A stretch of 64,000 bases of DNA, from positions 7,130,001 to 7,194,000 of the forward strand of contig NZ_CP109104.1 in NCBI RefSeq assembly GCF_035917675.1, written 5' to 3'. The notes under the pieces are model-generated. The model searched no databases, was not told where the DNA came from, and was given only the letters and a program-made list of their open reading frames with translations. Both the position numbers and the translations under genes were made by a program. The stretch comes from Streptomyces sp. NBC_01775. Its GTDB lineage: Bacteria; Actinomycetota; Actinomycetes; Streptomycetales; Streptomycetaceae. Below, piece by piece: positions 8,836 through 17,272 of the stretch; the first letter of the stretch is position 1; every line of letters begins with the position of its first letter.

Positions 8836-10686
8836 GTGGCGACGCTCATCGAGGACTACGCGCTGATCGGGGACATGCAGACCGCGGCCCTGGTCTCCAG
8901 GGACGGCTCCGTCGACTGGCTGTGCCTGCCACGCTTCGACTCGCCGGCCGTGTTCGCCGGGCTGCTCGGCACGGGCGAACACGGCTTCTGGCGGCTGGCG
9001 CCCGCCGGGTCCGGCGGGCCCGCCGGACCCGGCGGAAGAGCGGCGGCCACCCGGCGCCGCTACCGGGGCGACTCGCTGGTGCTGGAGTCGGAGTGGGTCA
9101 CGCCCGAAGGGACCGTACGCGTGACGGACTTCATGCCGCCCCGCGAGGACGCCGCGCCCTGTCTGGTGCGGATCGTGGAGGGCGTCTCGGGGCGGGTGCG
9201 GATCAGCTCCGCGCTGCGGATGCGCTTCAGCTACGGCCGTATCGTGCCGTGGGTACAGCGCGAGTGCGGCCCCGGGCTGCCCGACCGCACGGTCGCGGTC
9301 GCCGGGCCCGACTCGCTGTGGCTGGACACCGAGGTGGAGACCTACGGCAGCGACCTGACGACCCATGCCGACTTCACCGTCGCAGCGGGTGCGCGCGTCG
9401 CGCTCACCCTCAGCTGGCAGCCCTCCCACCTGCCGCCCCCGCCCCGGCCCGACGCGGACGAACTGCTGCGCGGCACCGAGAGGTTCTGGGCGGGCTGGAC
9501 CGACCAGTGCAGCTACACAGGCCCCTGGCGGGAGGCCGTGATGCGCTCCCTCATCACCCTCAAGGCCCTCACCTACGCGCCCACCGGCGGCATCGTCGCC
9601 GCGCCCACCACCTCGCTTCCCGAGGAGATCGGCGGCGTGCGCAACTGGGACTACCGCTACACCTGGCTGCGGGACGCGGCCATCACGCTGGGCGCGCTGC
9701 TGCGCACCGGATACCGGGAGGAGGCCCGCCGCTGGCGCGAGTGGCTGCTGCGCGCCGTGGCGGGCGACGCGCAGAACCTCCAGATCATGTACGGCGTCGC
9801 GGGGGAGCGCGAGCTGTCCGAGGCCGAACTTCCCTGGCTGCCCGGCTACGCCGGATCGCGCCCCGTACGCATCGGCAACGGGGCCGCCGCGCAGCTCCAG
9901 CTGGATGTGTACGGCGAGGTGGTGGACGCGCTGTGGCTCGGCCAGACCTCGGGCCTGACCCGGGACGACAGCACCCACATCCTCCAGATGAAGCTCATGA
10001 ACTACCTGGAGTCCAACTGGCGGGAGCCGGACGAGGGCATCTGGGAAGTGCGCGGCCCCAGGCGCCACTTCACCCACTCCAAGGTGATGACCTGGGTGGC
10101 CGCCGACCGCACCGTGCGCAGGCTCTCCCGGCTCGGGCTGGAGGGGCCCGTCGCCAGGTGGCGGGCGCTGCGGGAGGAGGTCCACAAGGAGGTGTGCGCC
10201 AAGGGCTACGACGCGGACCGCAACACCTTCACCCAGTCCTACGGCTCCCGGGAGCTGGACGCCTCACTGCTGCTGATCCCCCAGGTGGGCTTCCTGCCGC
10301 CGGACGACCCCCGCGTCATCGGCACCGTCGAGGCGGTGCAACGCGAGCTGTGCGAGGACGGCTTCGTGCGGCGCTACCCCGTCGCGGAAGGCTCCGGCGA
10401 GGCGGGCGGCGCCCAGCTCGCGGGGGACGGGCTGCCCGGCGGGGAAGGGGTGTTCCTGGCCTGCTCGTTCTGGCTGGCGCACGACCTCGCCCTCATCGGC
10501 CGCGCCGCGGAGGGCCGCCGCCTGTTCGAGCGGCTGCTCGCGCTGCGCAACGATGTGGGGCTGCTCGCGGAGGAGTGGGACACCGTACGCCGCCGCCAGG
10601 TCGGCAACTTCCCCCAGGCATTCAGCCACGTCCCCCTGATAGACGCCGCGCTGCGCCTGGAGGGCCCGCTCTCCCCGCCCGGTTGA
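8836..10686 (+). CDS. Glycoside hydrolase family 15 (glucoamylase/trehalase type)
   Basis: A 616-aa GH15 enzyme expected to hydrolyse alpha-glucosidic bonds of maltodextrin or trehalose in the cytoplasm; no signal peptide is seen. The N-terminal domain begins IEDYALIGDMQTAALVSRDGSVDWLCLPRFDSP. The catalytic (alpha/alpha)6 barrel carries RNWDYRYTWLRDA, a LLAEEWD segment with a likely catalytic Glu, and GNFPQAFSHVPLIDAAL at the end. The GTG at 8836 follows a GGAGGCGGAGG ribosome site and starts right at the conserved N terminus. It stands alone between a divergent regulator and the tetronate operon. Actinobacterial members of this architecture include trehalases, so substrate is uncertain. Confidence 0.9.
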   Translation: MATLIEDYALIGDMQTAALVSRDGSVDWLCLPRFDSPAVFAGLLGTGEHGFWRLAPAGSGGPAGPGGRAAATRRRYRGDSLVLESEWVTPEGTVRVTDFMPPREDAAPCLVRIVEGVSGRVRISSALRMRFSYGRIVPWVQRECGPGLPDRTVAVAGPDSLWLDTEVETYGSDLTTHADFTVAAGARVALTLSWQPSHLPPPPRPDADELLRGTERFWAGWTDQCSYTGPWREAVMRSLITLKALTYAPTGGIVAAPTTSLPEEIGGVRNWDYRYTWLRDAAITLGALLRTGYREEARRWREWLLRAVAGDAQNLQIMYGVAGERELSEAELPWLPGYAGSRPVRIGNGAAAQLQLDVYGEVVDALWLGQTSGLTRDDSTHILQMKLMNYLESNWREPDEGIWEVRGPRRHFTHSKVMTWVAADRTVRRLSRLGLEGPVARWRALREEVHKEVCAKGYDADRNTFTQSYGSRELDASLLLIPQVGFLPPDDPRVIGTVEAVQRELCEDGFVRRYPVAEGSGEAGGAQLAGDGLPGGEGVFLACSFWLAHDLALIGRAAEGRRLFERLLALRNDVGLLAEEWDTVRRRQVGNFPQAFSHVPLIDAALRLEGPLSPPG

Positions 10687-10724
10687 GCGGCTCAGCCCCT
10701 CCCCGCCCGGTTGAGCGGCTCAGC
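10671..10724 (+). repeat. 26-bp direct duplication across the GH15 stop codon
   Basis: Positions 10671-10696 and 10699-10724 are identical over 26 bases, separated by two bases. The first copy contains the last codons and TGA of the GH15 gene; the second repeats them in the 3' flank. This looks like a recent slippage duplication with no effect on the protein. Confidence 0.85.
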
Positions 10725-11236
10725 GCGCCGACGAGGGGTACGCCAGCTCGTCGCTGAACCCGATCGGCGGCAGCATGGGGCGGCTGCTGTCGGCGCTGTA
10801 GGGCGCTACCGCGACGTCGCTGAACAGGTCGTCGATGTCTCGACGCGTCAGGCGCCATCGAGGCGGCCAGGACCTTCTACCTCCGCGCTGCCGCGCTGTC
10901 CTAGAGCGGTTGTCGAGCGGCCGGCCCCACCCTCGGTGGACGTCGTCCCCGGGAGGTCCGAATGGTGTGGGTCCGCAAGGCGCTGGGTGTGGTGTGGAGG
11001 GCTCTCTCGACGTACGGGCAGCTGTGGGTCGTGCCCTACACGAGCGGGCGGGAGCACGAGTGGGAGCGCGAGCGGGAGCCGAGCGAGCAGGTACAGCCCT
11101 CTCGTTCGACAAGGTCCACGTGGAATAGAGGAGGACTTGAGAGAACGGGGTCAAGCTCTGGCCATGGATGACGAGTTCGTGGTCGTCCTGAAGTGGCCCC
11201 GCCCCACGGCGGGCCGCCAACGGGGATTTGGGGGCG
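10725..11236. other. Intergenic region upstream of the tetronate operon
   Basis: About 510 bases between the GH15 gene and the FAAL gene. It should hold the promoter of the long tetronate operon, but I cannot place -35/-10 elements with confidence. On the minus strand, ending near 10720, one frame gives a protein-like tail (DIDDLFSDVAVAPYSADSS and on to AYPSSAR) without a convincing start; it may be the end of a decayed gene. A GGGGG tract just before 11237 is the likely ribosome site of the FAAL gene. Confidence 0.4.
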
Positions 11237-13102
11237 ATGATGGCTATGCCCAGGAACTTCACCGAGCTCGCGTTACAACGGATGGAGGAGCTGTCCGGCG
11301 AGACGGCCTACCAGTTCGTCAAGGCCGCCCCTGACGGCGAGCGGCTTGAGGCCGACTCTCTCACATACGGCGAACTGGGCCGCCGCGCGCTGCGGCTGGC
11401 CGCCTGGCTCCAGGAGCGCGGCTGTCACGGGCAGCGGGTGCTCATCCTGCACACCGACGGGCAGGAGTTCGCCAGCAGCTTTCTCGGCTGTCTCCTGGCC
11501 GGTGCGGTGGCCGTTCCCGCGCCGCCTCCCAGCGGCGCCCGGCAGAACGTCGAGCGCGTGGCGAACATCGTCAGGGACGCCGCCGTCAGCTATCTGATGA
11601 CGGACTCCGCCAACGCCTCCTCCGTCTCGCAACTGCTGGCCAACATCGGCCACTCCGAGGTGGTGTGCCTGGCCACGGACCGCGCGGGGCGCGCCGCCGG
11701 GTCCGAGGGCGCGGAGACGGGCTGGCACGATCCGGGGCTCTACCCCGACGACGTGGCCTACCTCCAGTACACCTCGGGCTCGGTGAGCGAGCCCAAGGGT
11801 GTGATGGTCACCCACCGCAACATGCTCGCCAACCAGCAGGCCATCCACCAGGCCATGCGCACCGGGCCGGACTCGGTCGTCGGGGGCTGGCTGCCCTTCC
11901 ACCACGACATGGGCCTGGCGGGCCATCTGCTGCACCCGCTGTGGCTGGGAAGCCGGGGCGTGCTGATGAGCCCGATCACCTTCGTCAAGCGCCCGGCCCG
12001 CTGGCTGAGCATGGTCGACACGTACGGCATCACCACCGGCGGCGGCCCCAACCTCGGCTACGAGCTGTGCCTGCGGCGGATCAGGGACGAGCAGATCGAC
12101 CAGCTCGACCTCTCCCGCTGGGAGACCGCCGTCAACGGTGCCGAGCCGGTACGCGCCGAGACCATGGACGCCTTCGCGCAGCGGTTCGCGCCCGCGGGCT
12201 TCCGGCGCTCGGCCTTCTACCCCTGCTACGGACTCGCCGAGGCCACCCTCCTGGTGACCGGCGGCGTCCCGGGCGAGCCCGCCAGGGAGCGCACCGTGGA
12301 CGCCGGGGAACTGGAGCACCACCGGATGCGTGAGGTGCGCACGGGCGCGGCGGGGCGCACCCTGGTCAGCTCCGGCATGCCGCACGGCTGCGAGGTGCGC
12401 GTCGTCGACCCCGAGAGCCACGCGCAGTTGCCGTCGGGCCGGGTCGGCGAGGTGTGGGTGCGCGGCGACAGCGTGGGCCACGGCTACTGGAACAGGCCGC
12501 TGGAGAACACCCACGCCTTCCGCGCCACCACCAGCGACGGCAGCACGGGCTTCTTGCGCACCGGCGACCTGGGCGTGCTGGACGGCGGCGAACTGTTCGT
12601 CACCGGGCGGCTCAAGGACGTCATGATCATCGCGGGCCGCAACCTCTACCCGCAGGACATCGAGCGCAGCGTGCAGCGCGTCAGCGCCCTGTTCGGCTCC
12701 AGCGCCGCCTTCGCCGTCGAGTCCGACCGCGACCACGTGGTCGTCGTCCAGGAGGTGCGCACCAGCAGGGACTTCGACGCGGAGCTGGCCTCGCTGGCGG
12801 CGGCCGTGCAGAAGTGCGTGGCCAAGGAGTTCGAGGTCGCGGCCGAGAACGTGCTGCTCGTACGCCCCGGCACCGTGCGCAGAACCACCAGCGGCAAGCT
12901 CCAGCGCCGCGCCATGCGCCGCATGTTCCTGGAGGGCCAGATCCAGCCCCTGCACGAGGTCGTCGCGCCCGACGTGCGCAAGCTGGTGGAGGCGGCGGCC
13001 GGCGCGCCCAAGGCCACGCGGGGTGGCGGGCCCGGCCCCGAGCGGGCCGCGGCCCGCCCCCTCACGTACGGCAACGGGTCCGGCACCGGGGAGCCTGCGT
13101 GA
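11237..13102 (+). CDS. Fatty acyl-AMP ligase (FAAL)
   Basis: A 621-aa adenylating enzyme of the FAAL subgroup, which activates a free fatty acid as acyl-AMP and passes it to an ACP instead of CoA. Seen are the P-loop YLQYTSGSVSEPKGVMVTH (about residues 174-192), PFHHDMGLAG, ITFVKRPARWLSMVDTYGITTGGGPNLGYELC, YGLAEATLLVTGG, TGDLGVL, GRLKDVMIIAGRNLYPQDIE, and the C-terminal TTSGKLQRRAMR with the catalytic-lysine region. The RNLYPQDIE form and the spacing fit FAALs rather than acyl-CoA ligases. It is the first gene of the tetronate operon, and its stop overlaps the next gene's GTG. The likely acceptor is the ACP at 16821. Starts at 11237, 11240 and 11246 are all possible. Confidence 0.88.
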   Translation: MMAMPRNFTELALQRMEELSGETAYQFVKAAPDGERLEADSLTYGELGRRALRLAAWLQERGCHGQRVLILHTDGQEFASSFLGCLLAGAVAVPAPPPSGARQNVERVANIVRDAAVSYLMTDSANASSVSQLLANIGHSEVVCLATDRAGRAAGSEGAETGWHDPGLYPDDVAYLQYTSGSVSEPKGVMVTHRNMLANQQAIHQAMRTGPDSVVGGWLPFHHDMGLAGHLLHPLWLGSRGVLMSPITFVKRPARWLSMVDTYGITTGGGPNLGYELCLRRIRDEQIDQLDLSRWETAVNGAEPVRAETMDAFAQRFAPAGFRRSAFYPCYGLAEATLLVTGGVPGEPARERTVDAGELEHHRMREVRTGAAGRTLVSSGMPHGCEVRVVDPESHAQLPSGRVGEVWVRGDSVGHGYWNRPLENTHAFRATTSDGSTGFLRTGDLGVLDGGELFVTGRLKDVMIIAGRNLYPQDIERSVQRVSALFGSSAAFAVESDRDHVVVVQEVRTSRDFDAELASLAAAVQKCVAKEFEVAAENVLLVRPGTVRRTTSGKLQRRAMRRMFLEGQIQPLHEVVAPDVRKLVEAAAGAPKATRGGGPGPERAAARPLTYGNGSGTGEPA

Positions 13103-15009
13103 GGGTGCTGCGTGAACAGGCCGCCGCCCGGGAGACGAAGCGGGCCGGGCCGACGAAGCGGGCCGGCGGGGCGGGGGGTGCCGGGCGGGCGGCGGAGGCC
13201 GGGCGTACCGGCGGGTCCGCGGGCGCCGAAGGGGGCGGGCGCCCGGCGGCCGACCGCTGGCCGCTGGCCGAGCGCCTCGAGGGGCGGCTGGGCGACCCCA
13301 CCGACGAGGCCGGGCCGCTCAGCTACGCCACCGCGGCGCGCGAGGACGCCGCCGAGGAGTTCCCGGCCGCGGCCTGCGCGGCCCTGGACCGGCTCGGCGT
13401 CCAGCACTACTACGTGCCCGCGCAGTACGGCGGCGCCCTGACCGGGCTGCCCCAGCTCCTGGAGATCGTCCGCACCCTGGCCCGGCGCGACCTGACGACC
13501 GCCGTCGGGCACGGCAAGACCTTCCTCGGCGCCGTGTGCATCTGGGTGGCCGAGGACCGCGCGGGCGCCGACCGGCTGGCCGAACTGGTGCGCGCCGGTG
13601 AGCCCGTCTCGCTCGGACTGACCGAACGCACCCACGGCAGCGACCTGATGGCCGGCGAGGTCGTCGCCGAGCACGCCCCCGACGGCTACCGCATCACCGG
13701 CGAGAAGTGGCTGATCAACAACGCCACCCGGGGCCGCCTGCTGTGCCTGCTGGCCCGCACCAGGGCCGAGGGCGGGCCGCGCGGCTTCAGCCTGCTGCTC
13801 GTCGACAAGGACGAGCTGCCCGCCGGCACCTACCGCACCCTGCCCAAGGTGCGCACGCTGGGCATCCGCGGCGCCGACATCAGCGGGATCGCCTTCGACC
13901 AGGCCCCCGTGGGCCACGACTGCCTCGTCGGCCAGGAGGGCGAGGGCCCCGAGACCGTCCTCAAGTCCCTCCAGATCACCCGCTCCCTGTGCACCGCGCT
14001 CTCCCTCGGCGCCGCCGACCACGGGCTGCGGCTGGCCTACGGCTTCGCCGCCGGGCGCGAGCTGTACGGGCGCAGGCTGCTGGACCTGCCCATGGCCCGG
14101 CGCACGCTCGCCGAGAGCTACGCCGACCTGCTCGCCGCCGAGGCCCTGAGCACCGTGGCGGCGCGCAGCATCCACACCCTGCCCGGCGAGCTGAGCGTGA
14201 CCTCCGCCGTCGCCAAGTACCTCGTACCCACTGTCGTGGACGCCCTGCTCGGGCGGCTGCGCGGCGTGCTGGGCGCCCGCTCCTTCCTCAGCGACCACCA
14301 CGCGCACGGCCGCTTCCAGAAGCTGGAGCGCGACCACCGCATCGTGGGCATCTTCGACGGCAACACGATGGTCAACCTGTACGCGCTCACCGCGCAGTTC
14401 CGCACCCTCGCCCGGGGCTCGGTCCTGCCCCGGCCGGAAGGGCCCGAGCAGCGGGCCACCTTCGGACTGGGCGAGCCGCTGCCCGACCTGCGGCCCGAGA
14501 GGCTCAGCCTGCTGGTGCGCCACGGGAGCACCCCGACGGCCGCGCTGCCCGCGAGCGCGGCGGCGCTGGAGAAGGCCGCCACGCACGACGACGGGCTCGC
14601 CCTCGCTGCCCGGCAGGCCCGTACGTTCAGCGCCGCGTCCCGCGAGCTGCACGCGCGGATGGGCGCGGCCCGGCTGCTGCCCGGCGGCGCCCCCGTGGAG
14701 AGCTTCGACCTCGCCCGCGGCTACAGCGCCTGCTTCGCCGCCGCCTGCGCCCTGGGCCTGTGGCTGCACAACCCGCCCCTCGCCCGGGGCGGGCCCGTCT
14801 GGCTGGAAGCGGTTTTGGACCGGCTCTTGAGCCGGCTGGAGGACGCTGTGCCCGGGAGCACGGGACCGCTGCCGCAGCCCCTGGGGGCCCAGGAGGAGGT
14901 GAGGGAGCCGTTGTACGAGCGGCTGCTGGAACGGATGGCCGAACAGTACGCGGCCGGGGAGCTGTTCTCTTTGCTCCCGTGCCGCATAGCAGAGGGACCG
15001 CCATGCTGA
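13099..15009 (+). CDS. Acyl-CoA dehydrogenase family protein (first of pair)
   Basis: A 636-aa flavoprotein starting at a GTG that overlaps the FAAL stop (GTGA). After an Ala/Gly/Arg-rich tail of about 55 residues, the ACAD fold follows: LTERTHGSDLMA, YRITGEKWLINNATRG (FAD/substrate region), KVRTLGIRGADISGIAFD, then QITRSLCTALSLGAADHGLRLAYGFAAGRELYGRRLLDLPMARRTLAE. The loop that holds the catalytic Glu in many ACADs (YEGT-like) reads FDGNT, giving Asp in that place. Beside a FAAL, a second ACAD and an ACP, it most likely desaturates an ACP-bound fatty acyl chain, as proposed for the ACAD pairs of lipopeptide pathways such as ramoplanin. It is longer than primary-metabolism ACADs (about 390 aa). 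Confidence 0.85.
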   Translation: MRVLREQAAARETKRAGPTKRAGGAGGAGRAAEAGRTGGSAGAEGGGRPAADRWPLAERLEGRLGDPTDEAGPLSYATAAREDAAEEFPAAACAALDRLGVQHYYVPAQYGGALTGLPQLLEIVRTLARRDLTTAVGHGKTFLGAVCIWVAEDRAGADRLAELVRAGEPVSLGLTERTHGSDLMAGEVVAEHAPDGYRITGEKWLINNATRGRLLCLLARTRAEGGPRGFSLLLVDKDELPAGTYRTLPKVRTLGIRGADISGIAFDQAPVGHDCLVGQEGEGPETVLKSLQITRSLCTALSLGAADHGLRLAYGFAAGRELYGRRLLDLPMARRTLAESYADLLAAEALSTVAARSIHTLPGELSVTSAVAKYLVPTVVDALLGRLRGVLGARSFLSDHHAHGRFQKLERDHRIVGIFDGNTMVNLYALTAQFRTLARGSVLPRPEGPEQRATFGLGEPLPDLRPERLSLLVRHGSTPTAALPASAAALEKAATHDDGLALAARQARTFSAASRELHARMGAARLLPGGAPVESFDLARGYSACFAAACALGLWLHNPPLARGGPVWLEAVLDRLLSRLEDAVPGSTGPLPQPLGAQEEVREPLYERLLERMAEQYAAGELFSLLPCRIAEGPPC

Positions 15010-16781
15010 CGCCGACCGAGGAAGAAGCGCGCATCCGGCACCGGGTCGCCGACCTGGAGCGCCGCTTCGGCGACCCCTCCGACCCGGACAACCCCCTCGG
15101 ACTCACCGCGCTGCTGGCCGCCGACGAGCGCGGTGAACTGCTCGCCGAAGCCGAGGACGCGCTCACCGGGTTCGGGCTCAACGCCGAGTTCGTCCCCACC
15201 GAGTGGGGCGGCAGGCTGGAGCGCGTGGACACCATGGGCCGGGTGCTGCGCGGCGTCTTCCGCAGGGACGCCAGCCTCGGGCTCGGCTACGGCGCCACCT
15301 CCTTCCTCGCCGCCGTCGCCGTCTGGGCCGCGGGCACCCCCGAACAGCGGCGCCGGGTCGCCGAACTGCTGCTGGGCGGCGGGCGGCTGGCCATCGCCTA
15401 CCACGAGCTGGCACACGGCAACGACTTCGTCCGCAACGAGTTCCGGGCCACCCCCACCCCCGACGGCTTCGTGCTCGACGGCACCAAGCAGGTCATCAAC
15501 AACGTCGTGCGCGCCGAGGCGCTGGTCCTCTTCAGCCGCACCGACGAGGCGGCCGGCAGCCGCAGCCACTCCGTGCTGCTCATCGAGAAGGACCGGCTGC
15601 CGGAAGGCCGGCTGCGCTACCTGCCGCGCTACGCGACCGTCGGCGTACGGGGCTGCCAGAACGCGGGCATCGAGTTCACCGACTGCCCCGTCGAGGCCGA
15701 CGCGCTGGTCGGCGAGCTGGGCGACGGCGTCGAACTCGCCCTGCGCTCCTTCCAGATCACCCGCAGCGTCGTGCCGTCCATGATCCTCGGCGGCGGCGAC
15801 ACCGCGCTGCGCACCGCCGTCAGCTTCGCCCTGGACCGGCAGCTGTACAACCGCTCGGTCCTGGAGATCCCGCACGCCCGCGCCACCCTCATCGGCGCCT
15901 TCACCGACCTGCTGATCTGCGACTGCCTCGCGCTGGCCGCCACCCGTGCCGTGCATCTGCTGCCGGGTGAGACCAGCGTGTACGCGGCGGCCGTGAAGTA
16001 CCTGCTGCCCAAGCTGCTGACCGAGGCCACCTACGACCTGTCGATCGTGCTCGGCGCCAACTTCTATGTGCGCGGCGGGGAGTACGGCGCCTTCCAGAAG
16101 CACGTACGGGACCTGCCGATGATCAGCCTCGGCCACGCGGGCACCGCCGCCTGCCAGGCCACGATCATCCCGCAGCTGCCCCGTCTGGCCCGTACCGCCT
16201 GGTTCCGGGGCGAGCCCGCGCCCCGGGGCCTGTTCCGCATCCGCGACCCGCTGCCGCCCCTGGACCCGGCCCGGCTGGGCCTGGCGGCCGGGACGGACGG
16301 GCTCGCCTGCTCGCTGACCGGGGCCGCACAGGCGCTCGCCGAGGAGTGCGGGGAGCGCAGCGGCGCATCCGCCGAATCCGCCGGGTACGCCGGGTACACA
16401 GAGACGCTGGTCGCGCTGGCCCACGAGATGGAGGAGGAGCTGCGCAGCCTCCAGCGGGAGTGCGCCGCCATGCCGGCCAAGGACCGCACCGTGCTGGCCA
16501 GTCCGCGCGCCTACGCCATCGCCGACCGCTACGCGCTGCTGCTGGCGGCGGCGGCCTGCCTGGGCGTCTGGCGCCACCAGGGAGAGGAGCAGGACAGCTC
16601 CTCCGGCTTCCTCGCCGACCCCTGCTGGCTCGCCGTCGCCCTCACCCGGCTCGGCAAGCGCCTCGGACGCCCCTTGCCGAAGCTGCCCGAAGGCTGGGAG
16701 GAGAAGCTGCTGGACGAGGTGCTCGCGCGCTACCACGAGGCTCGCAGCTACGACCTCTACGACACCCCGATAGCCGGCTGA
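15003..16781 (+). CDS. Acyl-CoA dehydrogenase family protein (second of pair)
   Basis: A 592-aa ACAD homologue starting inside the preceding gene's last codons (ATGCTGA). It shares the same extended architecture: YHELAHGNDFVRNEF, DGTKQVINNVVRAEALVLFSRT, YATVGVRGCQNAGIEFTDCPV, SFQITRSVVPSMILGGGDTALRTAVSFALDRQLYNRSVLEIPHAR. The loop aligned with the usual catalytic Glu reads LGHAGT, without an acidic residue, so it may use another base or act as a partner subunit. With the first ACAD it could introduce a second double bond or form a heterocomplex. Which bonds are formed cannot be told from sequence. Confidence 0.83.
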   Translation: MLTPTEEEARIRHRVADLERRFGDPSDPDNPLGLTALLAADERGELLAEAEDALTGFGLNAEFVPTEWGGRLERVDTMGRVLRGVFRRDASLGLGYGATSFLAAVAVWAAGTPEQRRRVAELLLGGGRLAIAYHELAHGNDFVRNEFRATPTPDGFVLDGTKQVINNVVRAEALVLFSRTDEAAGSRSHSVLLIEKDRLPEGRLRYLPRYATVGVRGCQNAGIEFTDCPVEADALVGELGDGVELALRSFQITRSVVPSMILGGGDTALRTAVSFALDRQLYNRSVLEIPHARATLIGAFTDLLICDCLALAATRAVHLLPGETSVYAAAVKYLLPKLLTEATYDLSIVLGANFYVRGGEYGAFQKHVRDLPMISLGHAGTAACQATIIPQLPRLARTAWFRGEPAPRGLFRIRDPLPPLDPARLGLAAGTDGLACSLTGAAQALAEECGERSGASAESAGYAGYTETLVALAHEMEEELRSLQRECAAMPAKDRTVLASPRAYAIADRYALLLAAAACLGVWRHQGEEQDSSSGFLADPCWLAVALTRLGKRLGRPLPKLPEGWEEKLLDEVLARYHEARSYDLYDTPIAG

Positions 16782-16820
16782 CGGCACCCGCGCCGTCGAC
16801 ACGCTGCTGAGGAGCATCAC

Positions 16821-17270
16821 ATGGTGCTGCATTCCACCGGGGCCCAGCCCCCCGACCACGGAGGCACCCGGCCCCAGGCCCCCGAGCGGGGACGTGGCGG
16901 TTTCGGGGAGCGCGAGTTCGCGGACTGGCTGGCCGCCCGGCTCAGCGAGTTCCTCCAGCGCCCCGTGCACGGAATCGACCCGCGGACGCCCTTCGCCGAG
17001 TACGGCCTCGACTCCGTCGCCGCGCTCAGCCTCTACGGCGACATCGAGGAGGAGTTCGGGCTCTGCCTGGAGCCGACCGTCGCCTGGGACCACCCCACTG
17101 TCGAGGCCCTCGCCCGCCATCTCACCGCGGAGTCCGCTGCCGCGCAGTCCGCCGGCGCGGGCCAGGTGGGGGACGGGGGCGGGGACGGGGCTGAGGGCGG
17201 GGACGCGGGCCGGGCCGTGGACGCGGTCCGGGGCCCGAGCGGCGGCGCGTCACGCGCCCGGGAGGTGTGA
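16821..17270 (+). CDS. Acyl carrier protein (fatty-acyl loading ACP)
   Basis: A 149-aa protein with one ACP domain (about residues 30-105) and the phosphopantetheine site GLDSVAAL at Ser65. Low-complexity Gly/Asp/Ala-rich tails flank the domain. It sits after the FAAL and two ACADs and directly before the PKS module, so it probably carries the acyl chain during activation and desaturation and then presents it to the KS. An AGGAGCATCAC stretch precedes the ATG. Its stop overlaps the possible first GTG of the PKS gene. Confidence 0.88.
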   Translation: MVLHSTGAQPPDHGGTRPQAPERGRGGFGEREFADWLAARLSEFLQRPVHGIDPRTPFAEYGLDSVAALSLYGDIEEEFGLCLEPTVAWDHPTVEALARHLTAESAAAQSAGAGQVGDGGGDGAEGGDAGRAVDAVRGPSGGASRAREV

Positions 17271-17272
17271 CC

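Noticed and set aside
10720..11262. Minus-strand frame overlapping the FAAL start, ending in a protein-like tail
   Set aside because: The upstream part is Arg/Pro-rich noise and the tail has no start or ribosome site of its own. It was kept only as a note on the intergenic region.
13707..16781. Extended 1024-aa reading of the second ACAD
   Set aside because: The extra N-terminal 430 residues are out-of-frame translation of the first ACAD; homology starts at the ATG at 15003.
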